A DNA stretch of 64,000 nucleotides from an uncultured Dehalococcoidia bacterium (GTDB lineage Bacteria > Chloroflexota > Dehalococcoidia > Lucifugimonadales > UBA3495): assembly GCA_958296225.1 (NCBI GenBank), contig OY282456.1, positions 124,001 through 188,000 of the forward strand. Reading direction: 5' to 3'. Position numbers and translations under genes: made by a program. The notes below the pieces were generated by a model, which did not search any database, was not told the DNA's origin, and saw only the letters and a program-made list of their open reading frames with translations. Shown here in pieces: positions 8,784 through 17,847 of the stretch. The first letter of the stretch is position 1. Each line of letters starts with the position of its first letter.

Positions 8784-9731
8784 ATGGGAACCTACGCGAT
8801 ACGGCGGCTGCTTTGGCTGCCATTCCTGCTGATTATCGTAACGTTCATCACCTTCGCCCTGCTCCGGTTCGGGCCGGGCGACCCGGTTCAGGTCTGGCTG
8901 GGCCAGCACCAGAACGACGAAGTGCGCGCCCGCATCCGGCAGGAGTTAGGGCTGGACGACCCGATTCCGGTGCAATACATCCGTTACGTGGAGGGGGTAG
9001 TTACCCGCCTCGATTTCGGCGACAGTTTTCGCTACCGGGGCACGCCGGTCGCCGAGCTGATGGCCAAGCGCATTCCGGTGTCGCTGCAGCTCAACCTGGC
9101 GGCCATCATCATCACGTTGGGCATCGGGATTCCGGTGGGGCTGTTCGCGGCGCTGCGCCAGGGTACCGGCTGGGACAACGTAGTGGTGGCGGTAGCGCTG
9201 GCGTTTCAGTCGCTGCCCGTTTTTATCACGGCGCCGATACTCCTGCTGGTGTTTGCGCTGCATCTGGGAATCCTGCCCACCAGCGGCTGGGACGGGTTCT
9301 TTTCCCCTAAAATCGTGCTGCCGGCGATTGTCATGGGCGTGCCCGGCATCGCCATCGTGGTGCGCCTGGTGCGGGCCAGCGTGCTGGACGTGCTGGGGCA
9401 GGACTACATCCGCACGGCGCGGGCCAAAGGGCTGGCCGAAAACGTAGTCCGGGTGCGTCATATCCTGCGTAACGCCATGATTCCGGTGGCCACCAGTTTC
9501 GGGTTCACCATAGCGGGACTGGCCGGAGGCACCTTTATCGTGGAAATCTACTTTGGCATCCCCGGCGTGGGCCTGTTCGCTATTGAATCTCTTTTCCAGC
9601 GGGATTACCCGGTGCTCATGGCCTTCGCCATTATCTCCACGACGCTGTTTATGTTAGCCAACCTGATTGTTGACCTGATGTATCCGCTGCTGGACCCGCG
9701 CATCCGGTTGGGGGCTGGCCATGCTGCCTGA
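8784..9731 (+). CDS. ABC transporter permease, DppB type
   Basis: This 315-residue inner-membrane permease starts with the typical YAIRRLLWLPFLLIIVTFITF first helix and a periplasmic loop RFGPGDPVQVWLG. The EAA-like coupling loop is TARAKGLAENVVRVRHILRNA, and the C-terminus ends with LMYPLLDPRIRLG, all characteristic of DppB/OppB. The ATG at 8784 is preferred to the in-frame TTG at 8778. It overlaps the next permease by 11 bases. Confidence 0.9.
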   Translation: MGTYAIRRLLWLPFLLIIVTFITFALLRFGPGDPVQVWLGQHQNDEVRARIRQELGLDDPIPVQYIRYVEGVVTRLDFGDSFRYRGTPVAELMAKRIPVSLQLNLAAIIITLGIGIPVGLFAALRQGTGWDNVVVAVALAFQSLPVFITAPILLLVFALHLGILPTSGWDGFFSPKIVLPAIVMGVPGIAIVVRLVRASVLDVLGQDYIRTARAKGLAENVVRVRHILRNAMIPVATSFGFTIAGLAGGTFIVEIYFGIPGVGLFAIESLFQRDYPVLMAFAIISTTLFMLANLIVDLMYPLLDPRIRLGAGHAA

Positions 9732-10782
9732 CCGCTCCGGTCTGCCGGCCCGCGAGCACGGCCACACTCAACGCCGGGATGCTGCCGCTGACCCGCGGGA
9801 CTGGTCGGAAAACGAACTGGCGTCGGAACCGGCGCTGGCGCTGGACGCCCGGCCCATCCGCGGCCACAGCTATTGGAGCCTGTCGGTGCGCCGGCTGGCG
9901 CGCAAAAAGCTGGCGATGCTCTGCCTGTCGCTGATTATCCTGATGTACTGCGGCGCGCTGCTTTCGCCCCTGATTACGCCTTACGAATACACGGCGCAAG
10001 ACCTGTCGCAAAGCCGGGCCGGGCCGTCGCTGGCCCACCCCTTCGGCGCCGACCGGCTGGGCCGCGATATGCTGACCCGCGTCATCTACGGCCTGCGCAC
10101 CACCGTCATCATCACCATCGCCTCGCTGCTGGGCGGCACGCTGATATTGGGCATCGCGCTGGGTTTGTTGAGCGGCTATCTGGGCCGCTGGGTTGATTCG
10201 GTCATTATGCGCACCGGCGAAATTACGTCGTCCTTTCCCGACATCATTCTAATCCTGATTTTCGTCGCCGCCCTTAAACCGCGTCTGGTTGGCGCAGTGC
10301 AGCAATTTGAGGACGCCACCGGCATCGACTGGATAATCCGTCTGGGCGTTTTGGATTACGCCATTATCTCAGTCGCCTTGTCCATTTTCGGGTGGTTCGG
10401 AATGGCCCGGCTGGTGCGCGGCCAGGTATTGCAAGCGCGCGAGAGCCAGTACACCGAGGCGGCTTTAGTGTCGGGAGCGTCCACTGCCCGCATCCTGCGC
10501 GTCCACGTGCTGCCGAACATCCTCAGCCCTCTCATCGTGTCCATATCAGCCGGGCTGGCCGGCGTGGCGGGTTCCGAACTGGTGCTGAGCTGGATTGGCA
10601 TTGGCGTGCAACCGCCGGTGCCGAGTTTGGGCCGCATGATGTTCGAGAACGGCAACATCAACGTGCTGCGCAACGAGCCGCACCTCATCCTGTTCCCCAT
10701 TGGCGCCGTAACCCTGCTGTTCTTCTGCTTCAACATCCTGGGCGATGCGGTGAACGACGCGTTTAACCCGCGGGCGCGGTAA
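9721..10782 (+). CDS. ABC transporter permease, DppC type
   Basis: This 353-residue partner permease has a long hydrophilic N-terminus (about 55 residues), then a first helix AMLCLSLIILMYCGALLSPL and HPFGADRLGRDMLTRVIYG, the DppC signature. The EAA loop is ARESQYTEAALVSGAS, and the protein ends with GDAVNDAFNPR. It is translationally coupled to the upstream permease. No ATPase genes follow; the next gene is on the other strand, so the ATP-binding subunits must be encoded elsewhere. Confidence 0.9.
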   Translation: MLPDRSGLPAREHGHTQRRDAAADPRDWSENELASEPALALDARPIRGHSYWSLSVRRLARKKLAMLCLSLIILMYCGALLSPLITPYEYTAQDLSQSRAGPSLAHPFGADRLGRDMLTRVIYGLRTTVIITIASLLGGTLILGIALGLLSGYLGRWVDSVIMRTGEITSSFPDIILILIFVAALKPRLVGAVQQFEDATGIDWIIRLGVLDYAIISVALSIFGWFGMARLVRGQVLQARESQYTEAALVSGASTARILRVHVLPNILSPLIVSISAGLAGVAGSELVLSWIGIGVQPPVPSLGRMMFENGNINVLRNEPHLILFPIGAVTLLFFCFNILGDAVNDAFNPRAR

Positions 10783-10802
10783 GCATAGCCGCGGCCCGAC
10801 TC

Positions 10803-11552
10803 TTACGGGTAGGGGATGATAAATACGGCCACATCCTGCGCGTCGGCCAGGCTGCGCTGTGGCTCGTTCAGGTTCGCCGTGACCAGAGCCGGCAGGACGA
10901 CGCCGGCAGTGGCGCGACTCAAAATGTCGGCGCGGTTCCGGGCACGGGTGATGTCCGGGTTGTCGGCAGTGAGCGAGACCTCAATTACTACATGGCGGTT
11001 GTCCTGGTCGCTGATGATGATGTCAACCTCGTGAAGTTCTTCGGACTGCTCCCGTGAAATGGAACCGGCCCGGAGGGCGCGACTGATTGCGCTGTTCAGT
11101 TCGGGGGCCTTATGTCCGTCCTGGGTCAGGGTGATTTGGGGATTATTGAGGTTGAAGCGGTATTCGGCCCGGTTGAGCGCTCTGGTGCGTATCCGGCGTT
11201 CGTAGTCACTGCCCTCAAAATTGCTGAAACGGCCTTCCAAACTGTTCAAACGCCCCTCTTGATTGCCGAGACGCTCCTCCTGCTTGCTGAAGCGTTCCTC
11301 CTGCTTGCTGAAGCGCTCCTCCAAATTGCCGAAGCGTTCCTCCAAATTGCCGAAACGCTCCTCCAAATTGCCGAAACGACCTTCCAGCCGCTCGACCCTG
11401 TCCATAAGTTGGTCCACTTTGGCGGGCAGCATCAGAAACTCGTCGGTCAGCAAAGCCCGCAGCAGGATGGGCTTTAAATCCGGGTTCTGTTCCAGCTCCG
11501 CTACCATGCGGGCAGCCAGGCTTTCCGGGTCCAGGGGGATGGCGGTAGTCAT
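10803..11552 (-). CDS. Coiled-coil protein with C-terminal nuclease-like domain
   Basis: A 249-residue protein. Residues 1-50 are helical. Residues 50-115 are a perfect heptad coiled coil of units such as FGNLEER, FSKQEER and LNSLEGR. The C-terminal 130 residues contain EVDIIISDQDN followed by HVVIEVSL, the D...ExS spacing of a degenerate or variant PD-(D/E)XK nuclease core, then ARNRADIL. The organisation resembles DUF3782-like proteins with coiled-coil plus restriction-like domain. It faces away from all neighbours. Function unknown; nuclease activity is inference. Confidence 0.65.
   Translation of the reverse strand: MTTAIPLDPESLAARMVAELEQNPDLKPILLRALLTDEFLMLPAKVDQLMDRVERLEGRFGNLEERFGNLEERFGNLEERFSKQEERFSKQEERLGNQEGRLNSLEGRFSNFEGSDYERRIRTRALNRAEYRFNLNNPQITLTQDGHKAPELNSAISRALRAGSISREQSEELHEVDIIISDQDNRHVVIEVSLTADNPDITRARNRADILSRATAGVVLPALVTANLNEPQRSLADAQDVAVFIIPYP
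11221..11394. repeat. 21-bp tandem repeats encoding heptads
   Basis: The coiled-coil part of the gene is built of about eight 21-bp units of the form CGCTCCTCCAAATTGCCGAA (plus-strand sense). Three adjacent FGNLEER units differ at only one or two bases, so the array is subject to recent unit duplication or slippage. Confidence 0.8.
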
Positions 11553-11678
11553 TCCGTAGTCGCTCCTTGATATGCTGCCGCTATTTTACCAAGAATAGCG
11601 CTTGCGCTGATACGGAGCATCAAAGCGGAACGCTGCCGGCCGGCAAATTGCCAATACCGGGCGCGTGTGCTACCGTTT

Positions 11679-13532
11679 ATGCTGTGCAATCCGCCGGACG
11701 AAAACGCCGGCGCAACGGGCAGGCAGCAAGCAGTGAGCGCCGCATCCGAAAAACCCACCACAACCACACCGCCCGCAACCGTCGCCTGGCGTCCCTGGGG
11801 CGCAGATGCCTTTGCCGCCGCTCAGGCATCGGACCGCCCCATCATACTGTCCATCAACGCCGTCTGGTGCTACTGGTGCCACGTTATGGACGAGGGTACT
11901 TACGGCGATGGCGAAGTTGCCCGGTTCGTCAACGAGCGCTTCACGCCCATCCGCGTTGACACCGACCACCGCCCCGACATCAACGCCCGCTACAACGTCG
12001 GCGGGTGGCCTACTACGTCATTCTTGACTCCCCACGGCGGTTATATCGCTGGCGCAACCTACTTGCCTCCCGACCAGTTTCTGGCGATGCTGGATGAGGT
12101 GTGCCGGGCTTACGACGAACGCAAGCCGGAGCTGTACGAGCAGGCCAACGACATTCTCCGGCAACGGCGGGAACACGCCGCGCGGGTCGCCGCCGGCCGG
12201 GAGTTGGACGCCTCAATAGTTGACGGCATTGCGCGGCGGGTCGCCGGCGCCTATGACCCTGTACACGGCGGATTTGGGGTCGCGCCGAAGTTTCCGTCGG
12301 CGCCTATGCTCCGCTTGTTGCTGCAGCGCTATCGCACCACCGGCGAAGTTTTTTTCCGGGCGATGCTGGAAAAATCCCTGGACTCGGTGACGCGCGGGGC
12401 ATTGCAGGACGATGTTGACGGCGGGTTTTTCCGTTTCGCCGCCAGCCCCGACTGGACGCAGCCGCAGCACGAAAAGATGGCCGAGGATAATATCGCGCTG
12501 GCCGGCGTTTTGATGGATGCCGGCATCATCTTGCAGCGGCCCGACTACGCGCAATTCGCCAGCAAAACCGTTGATTACCTGCTGGGGACGCTATACGACA
12601 AACCGGCTGAGGGCATCCGCGGCAGCCAGGGGGCGCATTCCGACTACTTTGCCCAACCCGGCCCGGCGCGAGCGTTGCTCTCCCCGCCGGCGGTTGACCC
12701 CTGCTGCTACACGTCGTTGACGGCTCAATCGGCATCGCTGCTGTTCTCGGCGGCCTGGAAATTGGGGCGGCCCGAACTCACCGCGGTTGCTATCGGGTTG
12801 CTGGACCACCTGGCTGACGTCGCCGCGTCGGGCCGGCTGCCTCACGTTTTCACCGCCTCCGGCCCGGCGCCGCCGGGAGACGGCGACTTGCTGGTGGATT
12901 GGGCCAGCTTCCTCCTGGCGGCGCTGGACGGCTGCGACGCCGTTGCCTCCGCAAGCGCTCGCTACTTGAACGCTGCCCGGCAAGCCGCCGCCGTCTTGCT
13001 GGAGCGGTTTCTGGACGGCACGCGCGGCGGGTTCTACGATGTTGAGGACACAGCGGAACGTCCGGGCTATCTGCGCGTGCGGGAGAAGCCGCTGGCCGAA
13101 AACGCCGCCGCCGCGATTGGCCTGATGCGCCTGCGCCACGCCACGTTTGAGGAACGTTATCAGCAGACGGCGCACCACGTGTTGAGCGCTTACGTGGCGG
13201 CAAATCGCGACTATGGCGAGCTGGCCGCCGGCTACGCCATTGCCGTTGACCAGTACTTGAGTCCGGTCGTCGAGGTAACGGTTGAAGGTCGCCCTGACGC
13301 CCCCGACGCCAGCGCAATGCTGGCCGCCGCAATGACGCTGGACGCCCCCAACCTGCTAATCAAGTTCGTTGCATCCGCCCACGGTAATCTGCCGGCCCGG
13401 GCGCACGTGTGCCTGGATACGGTGTGCTATCCTCCGGTGACCGACCCGGCGGCATTGGCCGCGGCGGTGGCCGGCGGTGGCGGCGGCCCGTTGAACAGCC
13501 CTTTCCAAAATGTTCTGGACTTGCTGGGGTAA
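11679..13532 (+). CDS. Thioredoxin-domain protein of the YyaL/SPATA20 family (DUF255)
   Basis: About 617 residues. After a non-conserved start comes the family N-terminus: WRPWGADAFAAAQ, NAVWCYWCHVMDEGTY with the WCxWC redox motif, and a thioredoxin fold ending GGWPTTSFLTPHG. The rest is an alpha/alpha-barrel related to N-acylglucosamine epimerases (CYTSLTAQSASLLFSAAW, DWASFLLAALDG). Family function is not settled. The ATG at 11679 is a guess; an in-frame GTG at 11667 and another at the VSAASEK segment are possible. It is immediately upstream of aspS. Confidence 0.85.
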   Translation: MLCNPPDENAGATGRQQAVSAASEKPTTTTPPATVAWRPWGADAFAAAQASDRPIILSINAVWCYWCHVMDEGTYGDGEVARFVNERFTPIRVDTDHRPDINARYNVGGWPTTSFLTPHGGYIAGATYLPPDQFLAMLDEVCRAYDERKPELYEQANDILRQRREHAARVAAGRELDASIVDGIARRVAGAYDPVHGGFGVAPKFPSAPMLRLLLQRYRTTGEVFFRAMLEKSLDSVTRGALQDDVDGGFFRFAASPDWTQPQHEKMAEDNIALAGVLMDAGIILQRPDYAQFASKTVDYLLGTLYDKPAEGIRGSQGAHSDYFAQPGPARALLSPPAVDPCCYTSLTAQSASLLFSAAWKLGRPELTAVAIGLLDHLADVAASGRLPHVFTASGPAPPGDGDLLVDWASFLLAALDGCDAVASASARYLNAARQAAAVLLERFLDGTRGGFYDVEDTAERPGYLRVREKPLAENAAAAIGLMRLRHATFEERYQQTAHHVLSAYVAANRDYGELAAGYAIAVDQYLSPVVEVTVEGRPDAPDASAMLAAAMTLDAPNLLIKFVASAHGNLPARAHVCLDTVCYPPVTDPAALAAAVAGGGGGPLNSPFQNVLDLLG

Positions 13533-13560
13533 CCGTTCCCCGCGCCAGGTCCGGTATCCA

Positions 13561-13566
13561 AAGGAG
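13561..13566 (+). promoter_or_regulatory. Shine-Dalgarno that decides the aspS start
   Basis: AAGGAG lies 8 bases before an in-frame CTG at 13575. The nearby ATG at 13570 is out of frame and hits a stop after one codon, and the in-frame TTG at 13599 would delete the conserved TxDCGDLRA segment. Confidence 0.6.
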
Positions 13567-13574
13567 TTGATGCC

Positions 13575-15365
13575 CTGAAGACCCAAGACTGCGGCGATTT
13601 GCGTGCCGCTCACGATGGCACTGCCACCACCTTGTCCGGCTGGGTGAGCCGACGGCGCGACCACGGGGGCATAATTTTTATCGACCTGCGGGACCGTTCC
13701 GGGTTCGCGCAGGTAGTGTTCAACCCGGAGCGCCTGCCGGCCGGCGATTACGGCATCGCCGAGCGGCTGCGCTCCGAATGGTGCGTTCAGGTGAGCGGGA
13801 CGGTGCAGCTGCGGCCGGCCGGCTCCGAAAACCCGGCCCTGCCCACGGGAACGGTGGAGGTGATGGCGGAGGGCGTAACCGTGCTCAACCAGTCCCTGAC
13901 GCCGCCCTTCTATATCACCGACGACGTTGACGCCGACGAAAGCCTGCGGCTGCGCTACCGCTACCTGGACTTGCGCCGGCCGGCGATGCAGGAGAACTTG
14001 CGGTTACGCCATCGGGTGGTGAAATACATTCGCGATTACCTGGATAAGCACGATTTTCTGGAAATTGAGACGCCCATTCTCATCAAGAGCACGCCGGAGG
14101 GAGCGCGCGACTATCTGGTGCCCAGCCGGATGCAGCCCGGCAGTTTCTACGCCCTGCCCCAGTCGCCCCAGCAGCTCAAACAGCTGTTGATGGTGAGCGG
14201 CGTGGAACGGTACTTCCAGATTGCCCGCTGCTTCCGCGATGAGGACTTGCGCGCCGACCGGCAGCCGGAGTTCACCCAGCTTGACCTGGAAATGAGCTTT
14301 GTGGATGAAGCGGACGTGCTCGGCCTCATCGAAGGCTTGTACGCCGGACTGGTGCAGGAGTTGACGCCGGAGTTCAAAATCAAGACGCCCTTCCCCCGCC
14401 TGGCCTATGCCGACGCCATGGCGCGTTACGGCAGCGACAAGCCCGACTTGCGCTACGGCCTGGAAATGGCCGACGTTAGCGACTTGGCCGCCGAAACCGA
14501 GTTCCGCATCTTTCACGGTATCCTGGAACGGGGCGGCATCATCAAGGCGATGGCCGTACCGGGCCGCGGCGGACTTACCGGCTCGGATCTGCGCCGGCTG
14601 GAAGACGTTGCCAGAGAGTTCGGCGCCGGCGGCCTGAGCCACGTCCGGCTGACGGGCAGCGGCCCGTTAGACACGTTGACCGACGGCGACGCCCTGCTGT
14701 CCACCGGATTGCGGATGCCCGTAGAGTGGGTGCGCCGCTTGGCGGAACGCGCCCATGCCGGTCGCGGCGACCTGATTATCCTGATGGCCGGGCCGCCGCG
14801 TTTGGCGAACCAGTGGCTGGCGGCAATGCGGACGCATCTGGCCGAGCAAATGAACCTTGCCGACCCGCAGACGCTGGCGTTTGCTTTCGTTACCGACTTT
14901 CCGCTCTTTGACTGGAACGATGACGCCAAACGGTGGGATTCCACCCACCACCCCTTCACTGCGCCGGCGCCGGGCTGCGAAGGAATGCTGGACGGCGCAG
15001 ACCTGTCCGCCATTCCATCACGGGCCTACGACCTGGTATGCAACGGGGCGGAGCTGGCCAGCGGCAGTATTCGCATTCATCAACGCGCCATGCAGGAAAA
15101 GATTTTCGAGATTCTCGGCTACTCCCCGGAGCAGGTGCAGGAGCGGTTCGGCCACATTCTGGAAGCCTTTGACTACGGCGCCCCGCCCCACGGCGGCATT
15201 GCGCCGGGCATCGACCGGCTGGTGGCGATGCTGGCCGGGGCCGATTCGCTGCGGGAGGTCATCGCCTTCCCCAAGACGCAGAGCGGCTCCGATTTGCTGT
15301 TCGGCGCGCCGGCCCCGGTGGACGACGGCCAGCTGCGGGATTTGTCAATCCGGGTAGTCAATTAG
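13575..15365 (+). CDS. aspS: Aspartyl-tRNA synthetase, bacterial type
   Basis: A class II synthetase of 596 residues, the usual bacterial size. It has an anticodon-binding OB fold (TLSGWVSRRRDHGGIIFIDLRD), the motif 2 region FRDEDLRADRQPEFTQLD, a GAD-type insertion, and motif 3 GIAPGIDRLVAML. I place the start at CTG 13575 because it is correctly spaced from AAGGAG and restores the standard N-terminus (KTQDCGDLRAAH). Without seeing gatCAB I cannot say whether it is discriminating. Confidence 0.93.
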   Translation: MKTQDCGDLRAAHDGTATTLSGWVSRRRDHGGIIFIDLRDRSGFAQVVFNPERLPAGDYGIAERLRSEWCVQVSGTVQLRPAGSENPALPTGTVEVMAEGVTVLNQSLTPPFYITDDVDADESLRLRYRYLDLRRPAMQENLRLRHRVVKYIRDYLDKHDFLEIETPILIKSTPEGARDYLVPSRMQPGSFYALPQSPQQLKQLLMVSGVERYFQIARCFRDEDLRADRQPEFTQLDLEMSFVDEADVLGLIEGLYAGLVQELTPEFKIKTPFPRLAYADAMARYGSDKPDLRYGLEMADVSDLAAETEFRIFHGILERGGIIKAMAVPGRGGLTGSDLRRLEDVAREFGAGGLSHVRLTGSGPLDTLTDGDALLSTGLRMPVEWVRRLAERAHAGRGDLIILMAGPPRLANQWLAAMRTHLAEQMNLADPQTLAFAFVTDFPLFDWNDDAKRWDSTHHPFTAPAPGCEGMLDGADLSAIPSRAYDLVCNGAELASGSIRIHQRAMQEKIFEILGYSPEQVQERFGHILEAFDYGAPPHGGIAPGIDRLVAMLAGADSLREVIAFPKTQSGSDLLFGAPAPVDDGQLRDLSIRVVN

Positions 15366-15480
15366 ACCGGTCAATCACCGTTGACGCTTCCTTCTTACCG
15401 ATTGCCCGGCAACCCCGGATGCCGGATCTGTTATGATGCCCTGACGCCCACCTCGTGAACGCCCCAGCGTGAGGCCCGCG

Positions 15481-16392
15481 ATGACTACCGAAGCCATTTC
15501 TCTAGCCTGCCCCACAGCGTCACGCCCCCACCTTACCCAACTGCCCGACCCGCCGCAGCGTCCCGTGGCTACGCAGTCTCCCTACACTTCCCGCGCCCAC
15601 CTCGTCCTGGAGTCCTGGTTTATCCGACGGCCCGATGTGCTGGTGATGCAAGAGGGGTACTTGTGCCAGGAGGCTGGCAGTGCCCGCGGCGCGCCGGTGC
15701 CCGACTGCATCGTTGCCTTTGATTTGCCCGTGCCCCCGGCGGAAATCATCGCCTCCAATGGCTACACTATCAGCGAAATCGGCAAGCCGCCCGACTTCGT
15801 GCTGGAAGCAGCCTCCAAAAGCACCGGAGAACGGGATTACACCACCAAGCGCGTCCTCTATGCCGGCTATGGGGTAGGCGAATACTGGCGATTCGACCAT
15901 ACGGGCGGCGATTTTCACGACGCGGCCCTGGCCGGCGACCGGCTGGTGAACGGAAAGTATGAGCCAATCCCGGTGCATCCGCTGGCCGGCGGCGGGTTCC
16001 GGGGTTACAGCGCCGTCCTCGGCCTGGAACTGCGCTGGCAGGAGCGAATGCTGCGTTTCTGGGACCCGGTGACCGGGGAGTACCTGCCCGACCTGATCGA
16101 GTCCAGGGCGCAAACCGCCGCCGCCATTGGTCAGCGCGACGCCGAAGCCGCCGCCCGCCGCGACGCCGAAGCCCAGCGCAACGCCGAAGCCGCCGCCCGC
16201 CACGACGCCGAAGCCCAGCGCGACGCCGAAGCCGCCGCCCGCCACGACGCCGAAGCCCAGCGCGACGCCGAAGCCGCCGCCCGCCGTGACGCCGAAGCCC
16301 AGCGCGACGCCGAATCCGCCGCCCGCCGCGAGGCCGAGGAACGCATACGGGAACTGGAAGCCAGGCTGGCCCGCCGCCCGCCCGCTAACTAG
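15481..16392 (+). CDS. Uma2-family (DUF820) nuclease-like protein with repetitive coiled tail
   Basis: About 303 residues. The middle holds the restriction-endonuclease-like core: PDCIVAFD, PDFVLEAASKSTG with the E-x-S pattern, DYTTKRVLYAGYGVGEYWRFD. From residue 215 the tail is a highly charged Ala-rich helix built from a 14-residue repeat (RDAEAAARHDAEAQ). I chose ATG 15481 over an upstream in-frame GTG. A TGT-TATGAT extended -10 at about 15429-15437 may be its promoter. The family is abundant in Cyanobacteria and Chloroflexota; no function is proved. Confidence 0.8.
   Translation: MTTEAISLACPTASRPHLTQLPDPPQRPVATQSPYTSRAHLVLESWFIRRPDVLVMQEGYLCQEAGSARGAPVPDCIVAFDLPVPPAEIIASNGYTISEIGKPPDFVLEAASKSTGERDYTTKRVLYAGYGVGEYWRFDHTGGDFHDAALAGDRLVNGKYEPIPVHPLAGGGFRGYSAVLGLELRWQERMLRFWDPVTGEYLPDLIESRAQTAAAIGQRDAEAAARRDAEAQRNAEAAARHDAEAQRDAEAAARHDAEAQRDAEAAARRDAEAQRDAESAARREAEERIRELEARLARRPPAN
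16135..16330. repeat. 42-bp tandem repeats in the Uma2 tail
   Basis: About four and a half units of 42 bp, built from GACGCCGAAGCC modules, encode the RDAEAAAR-xDAEAQ tail. Units are nearly identical (RDAEAAARHDAEAQ appears twice), indicating recent expansion. Confidence 0.85.
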
Positions 16393-16573
16393 CCGCCGCC
16401 AACAGTCAGCCGGGCAATCGCCAGCAACCGGAGGACGAACTTTTGCGCCGTGGCAGTCCGGCAGACCGGGCTGACTGACATTCCCAACCGCCATTAGCCA
16501 AACGCTTGGACTCCGCCTTGCGCCATAATAAGAAAACCGGATTGGCACATCGCCTGCCGGAGGAGCGACACTT

Positions 16574-17761
16574 ATGACCCAGTTTAACTACGACGGCCTC
16601 TTTGCCGACAACGCCCCCGTCACCACCCGCGCCGCCAACCGCCATGCCCGGTACGACTTTGCCGTGGCCTACCCCGACCCCGACACCCTGCCGCTGGACG
16701 GGCTGGCGGATGCGCTGCGGGTGGCCCTGGAACGGGAAGGACGCGATTTAGCCTATTATCCCGTAGCGGCCGGCTATCCCCCGCTGCGGGAACTGGTGGC
16801 CGACAAGCTGCGCCGCGACCGGCAAATGGACGTATCGGCTGATGATATTGTCCTCACCTCCGGCTCCGGGGAAGCCATCAATATGCTGATTCAGGCGCTC
16901 ACCAACCCCGGCGACGTGCTTTTGACCGAGGAATACGTTTATCTCGGCACTATGCGGCAAATGCGCCTGTGGGGCGCGGAAGTAGTGGGCGTCAAGTGCG
17001 ACGGCGACGGCATCATCCCCGAAGCGCTGGACGAGACCATACAGGCGCAGACCGCCGCCGGGAAACGGGTGAAGTTCCTTTACACCATTCCCACCTTCCA
17101 GAACCCTTTGGGCTGGACGATGACGCTGGAGCGACGCCAGCGGACGCTGGAAGTTTGCGGCCGCCACGGCGTGCCCGTGCTGGAGGATGACTGCTACGTT
17201 GACCTGCGCTTTGAGGGCGAGGACGTAACTTCCATCCACAGCCAGGACGACAGCGGGCAGGTGCTGTACGTCGGTTCAATGTCCAAGATAATCGCCCCCG
17301 GCGTCCGCATGGGCTATCTGGTGGCCCCGGAGGCGGTGCGCCAGCGGGCCGTCAGTTTCAAGTCCGGCGGCGTCAACCAGTTCGCCGCCCTGGCCATTGC
17401 GGAATATCTCCGCAACAATATGTACGAGCATATTGACGACGAAAACCGGGCGCTGCGGGTCAAGCGGGACGCGATGCTGGCGGCGCTGGGCGAGCATTTC
17501 GGCAGCCGCGCCCAGTGGTCGCGCCCGGAGGGCGGCCTCTACGTCTGGCTGACAATGCCCGAAGGCACTGACCTGGCCGGCTTTCAGGAGCAGTCCTTCC
17601 GCGAGGGCGTCGGCTACTACAACGGCACGATGTTCTCGCCGGAAGGCAACGGCGCGAACCTGGCGCGCCTGTGCTTTGGCCATCCCACTGCGGAAACGGT
17701 AGCGGAGGGCATTGCCGAACTGGCAGCCATCTTTGAGCGCAACGGGATTTTCTCGGGCTAA
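16574..17761 (+). CDS. PLP-dependent aminotransferase, class I/II
   Basis: A 395-residue fold-type I aminotransferase of the group that includes LysN/2-aminoadipate aminotransferases and MocR C-termini. It shows YPVAAGYPPLRELVA, the ITSGSGEAIN-like cofactor loop LTSGSGEAIN, TIPTFQNPLG with the substrate Asn, EDDCYVDL with the pyridine-binding Asp, and SMSKIIAPGVRMGY with Schiff-base Lys238. There is no N-terminal GntR domain, so it is an enzyme and not a regulator. A GGAGG-type site lies before the ATG. Substrate unknown. Confidence 0.88.
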   Translation: MTQFNYDGLFADNAPVTTRAANRHARYDFAVAYPDPDTLPLDGLADALRVALEREGRDLAYYPVAAGYPPLRELVADKLRRDRQMDVSADDIVLTSGSGEAINMLIQALTNPGDVLLTEEYVYLGTMRQMRLWGAEVVGVKCDGDGIIPEALDETIQAQTAAGKRVKFLYTIPTFQNPLGWTMTLERRQRTLEVCGRHGVPVLEDDCYVDLRFEGEDVTSIHSQDDSGQVLYVGSMSKIIAPGVRMGYLVAPEAVRQRAVSFKSGGVNQFAALAIAEYLRNNMYEHIDDENRALRVKRDAMLAALGEHFGSRAQWSRPEGGLYVWLTMPEGTDLAGFQEQSFREGVGYYNGTMFSPEGNGANLARLCFGHPTAETVAEGIAELAAIFERNGIFSG

Positions 17762-17786
17762 GCGGGAGTTAGTTAGACCGGAAAAC

Positions 17787-17818
17787 GCGCCGGGGCGAAT
17801 AGCTATTCGTCCCGGCGC
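17787..17818. terminator. Bidirectional GCGAAT hairpin between convergent genes
   Basis: Two 16-base arms pair perfectly apart from one G-T position: GCGCCGGGGCGAATAG and CTATTCGTCCCGGCGC. It lies between the stops of the convergent aminotransferase and FBP aldolase/phosphatase genes, where a two-way terminator is expected. It shares the tip and base design of the hairpin at 8719-8758. Confidence 0.65.
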
Positions 17819-17847
17819 TATGTCATTGCGTCGTCAGTGTGAGCTTT

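Noticed and set aside
11622..11637. AAAGCGGAACGCTGCC resembles the IS right terminus
   Set aside because: Only about 12 bases match, no opposite end or target duplication was found within 1.5 kb, so it may be chance or a very old remnant.
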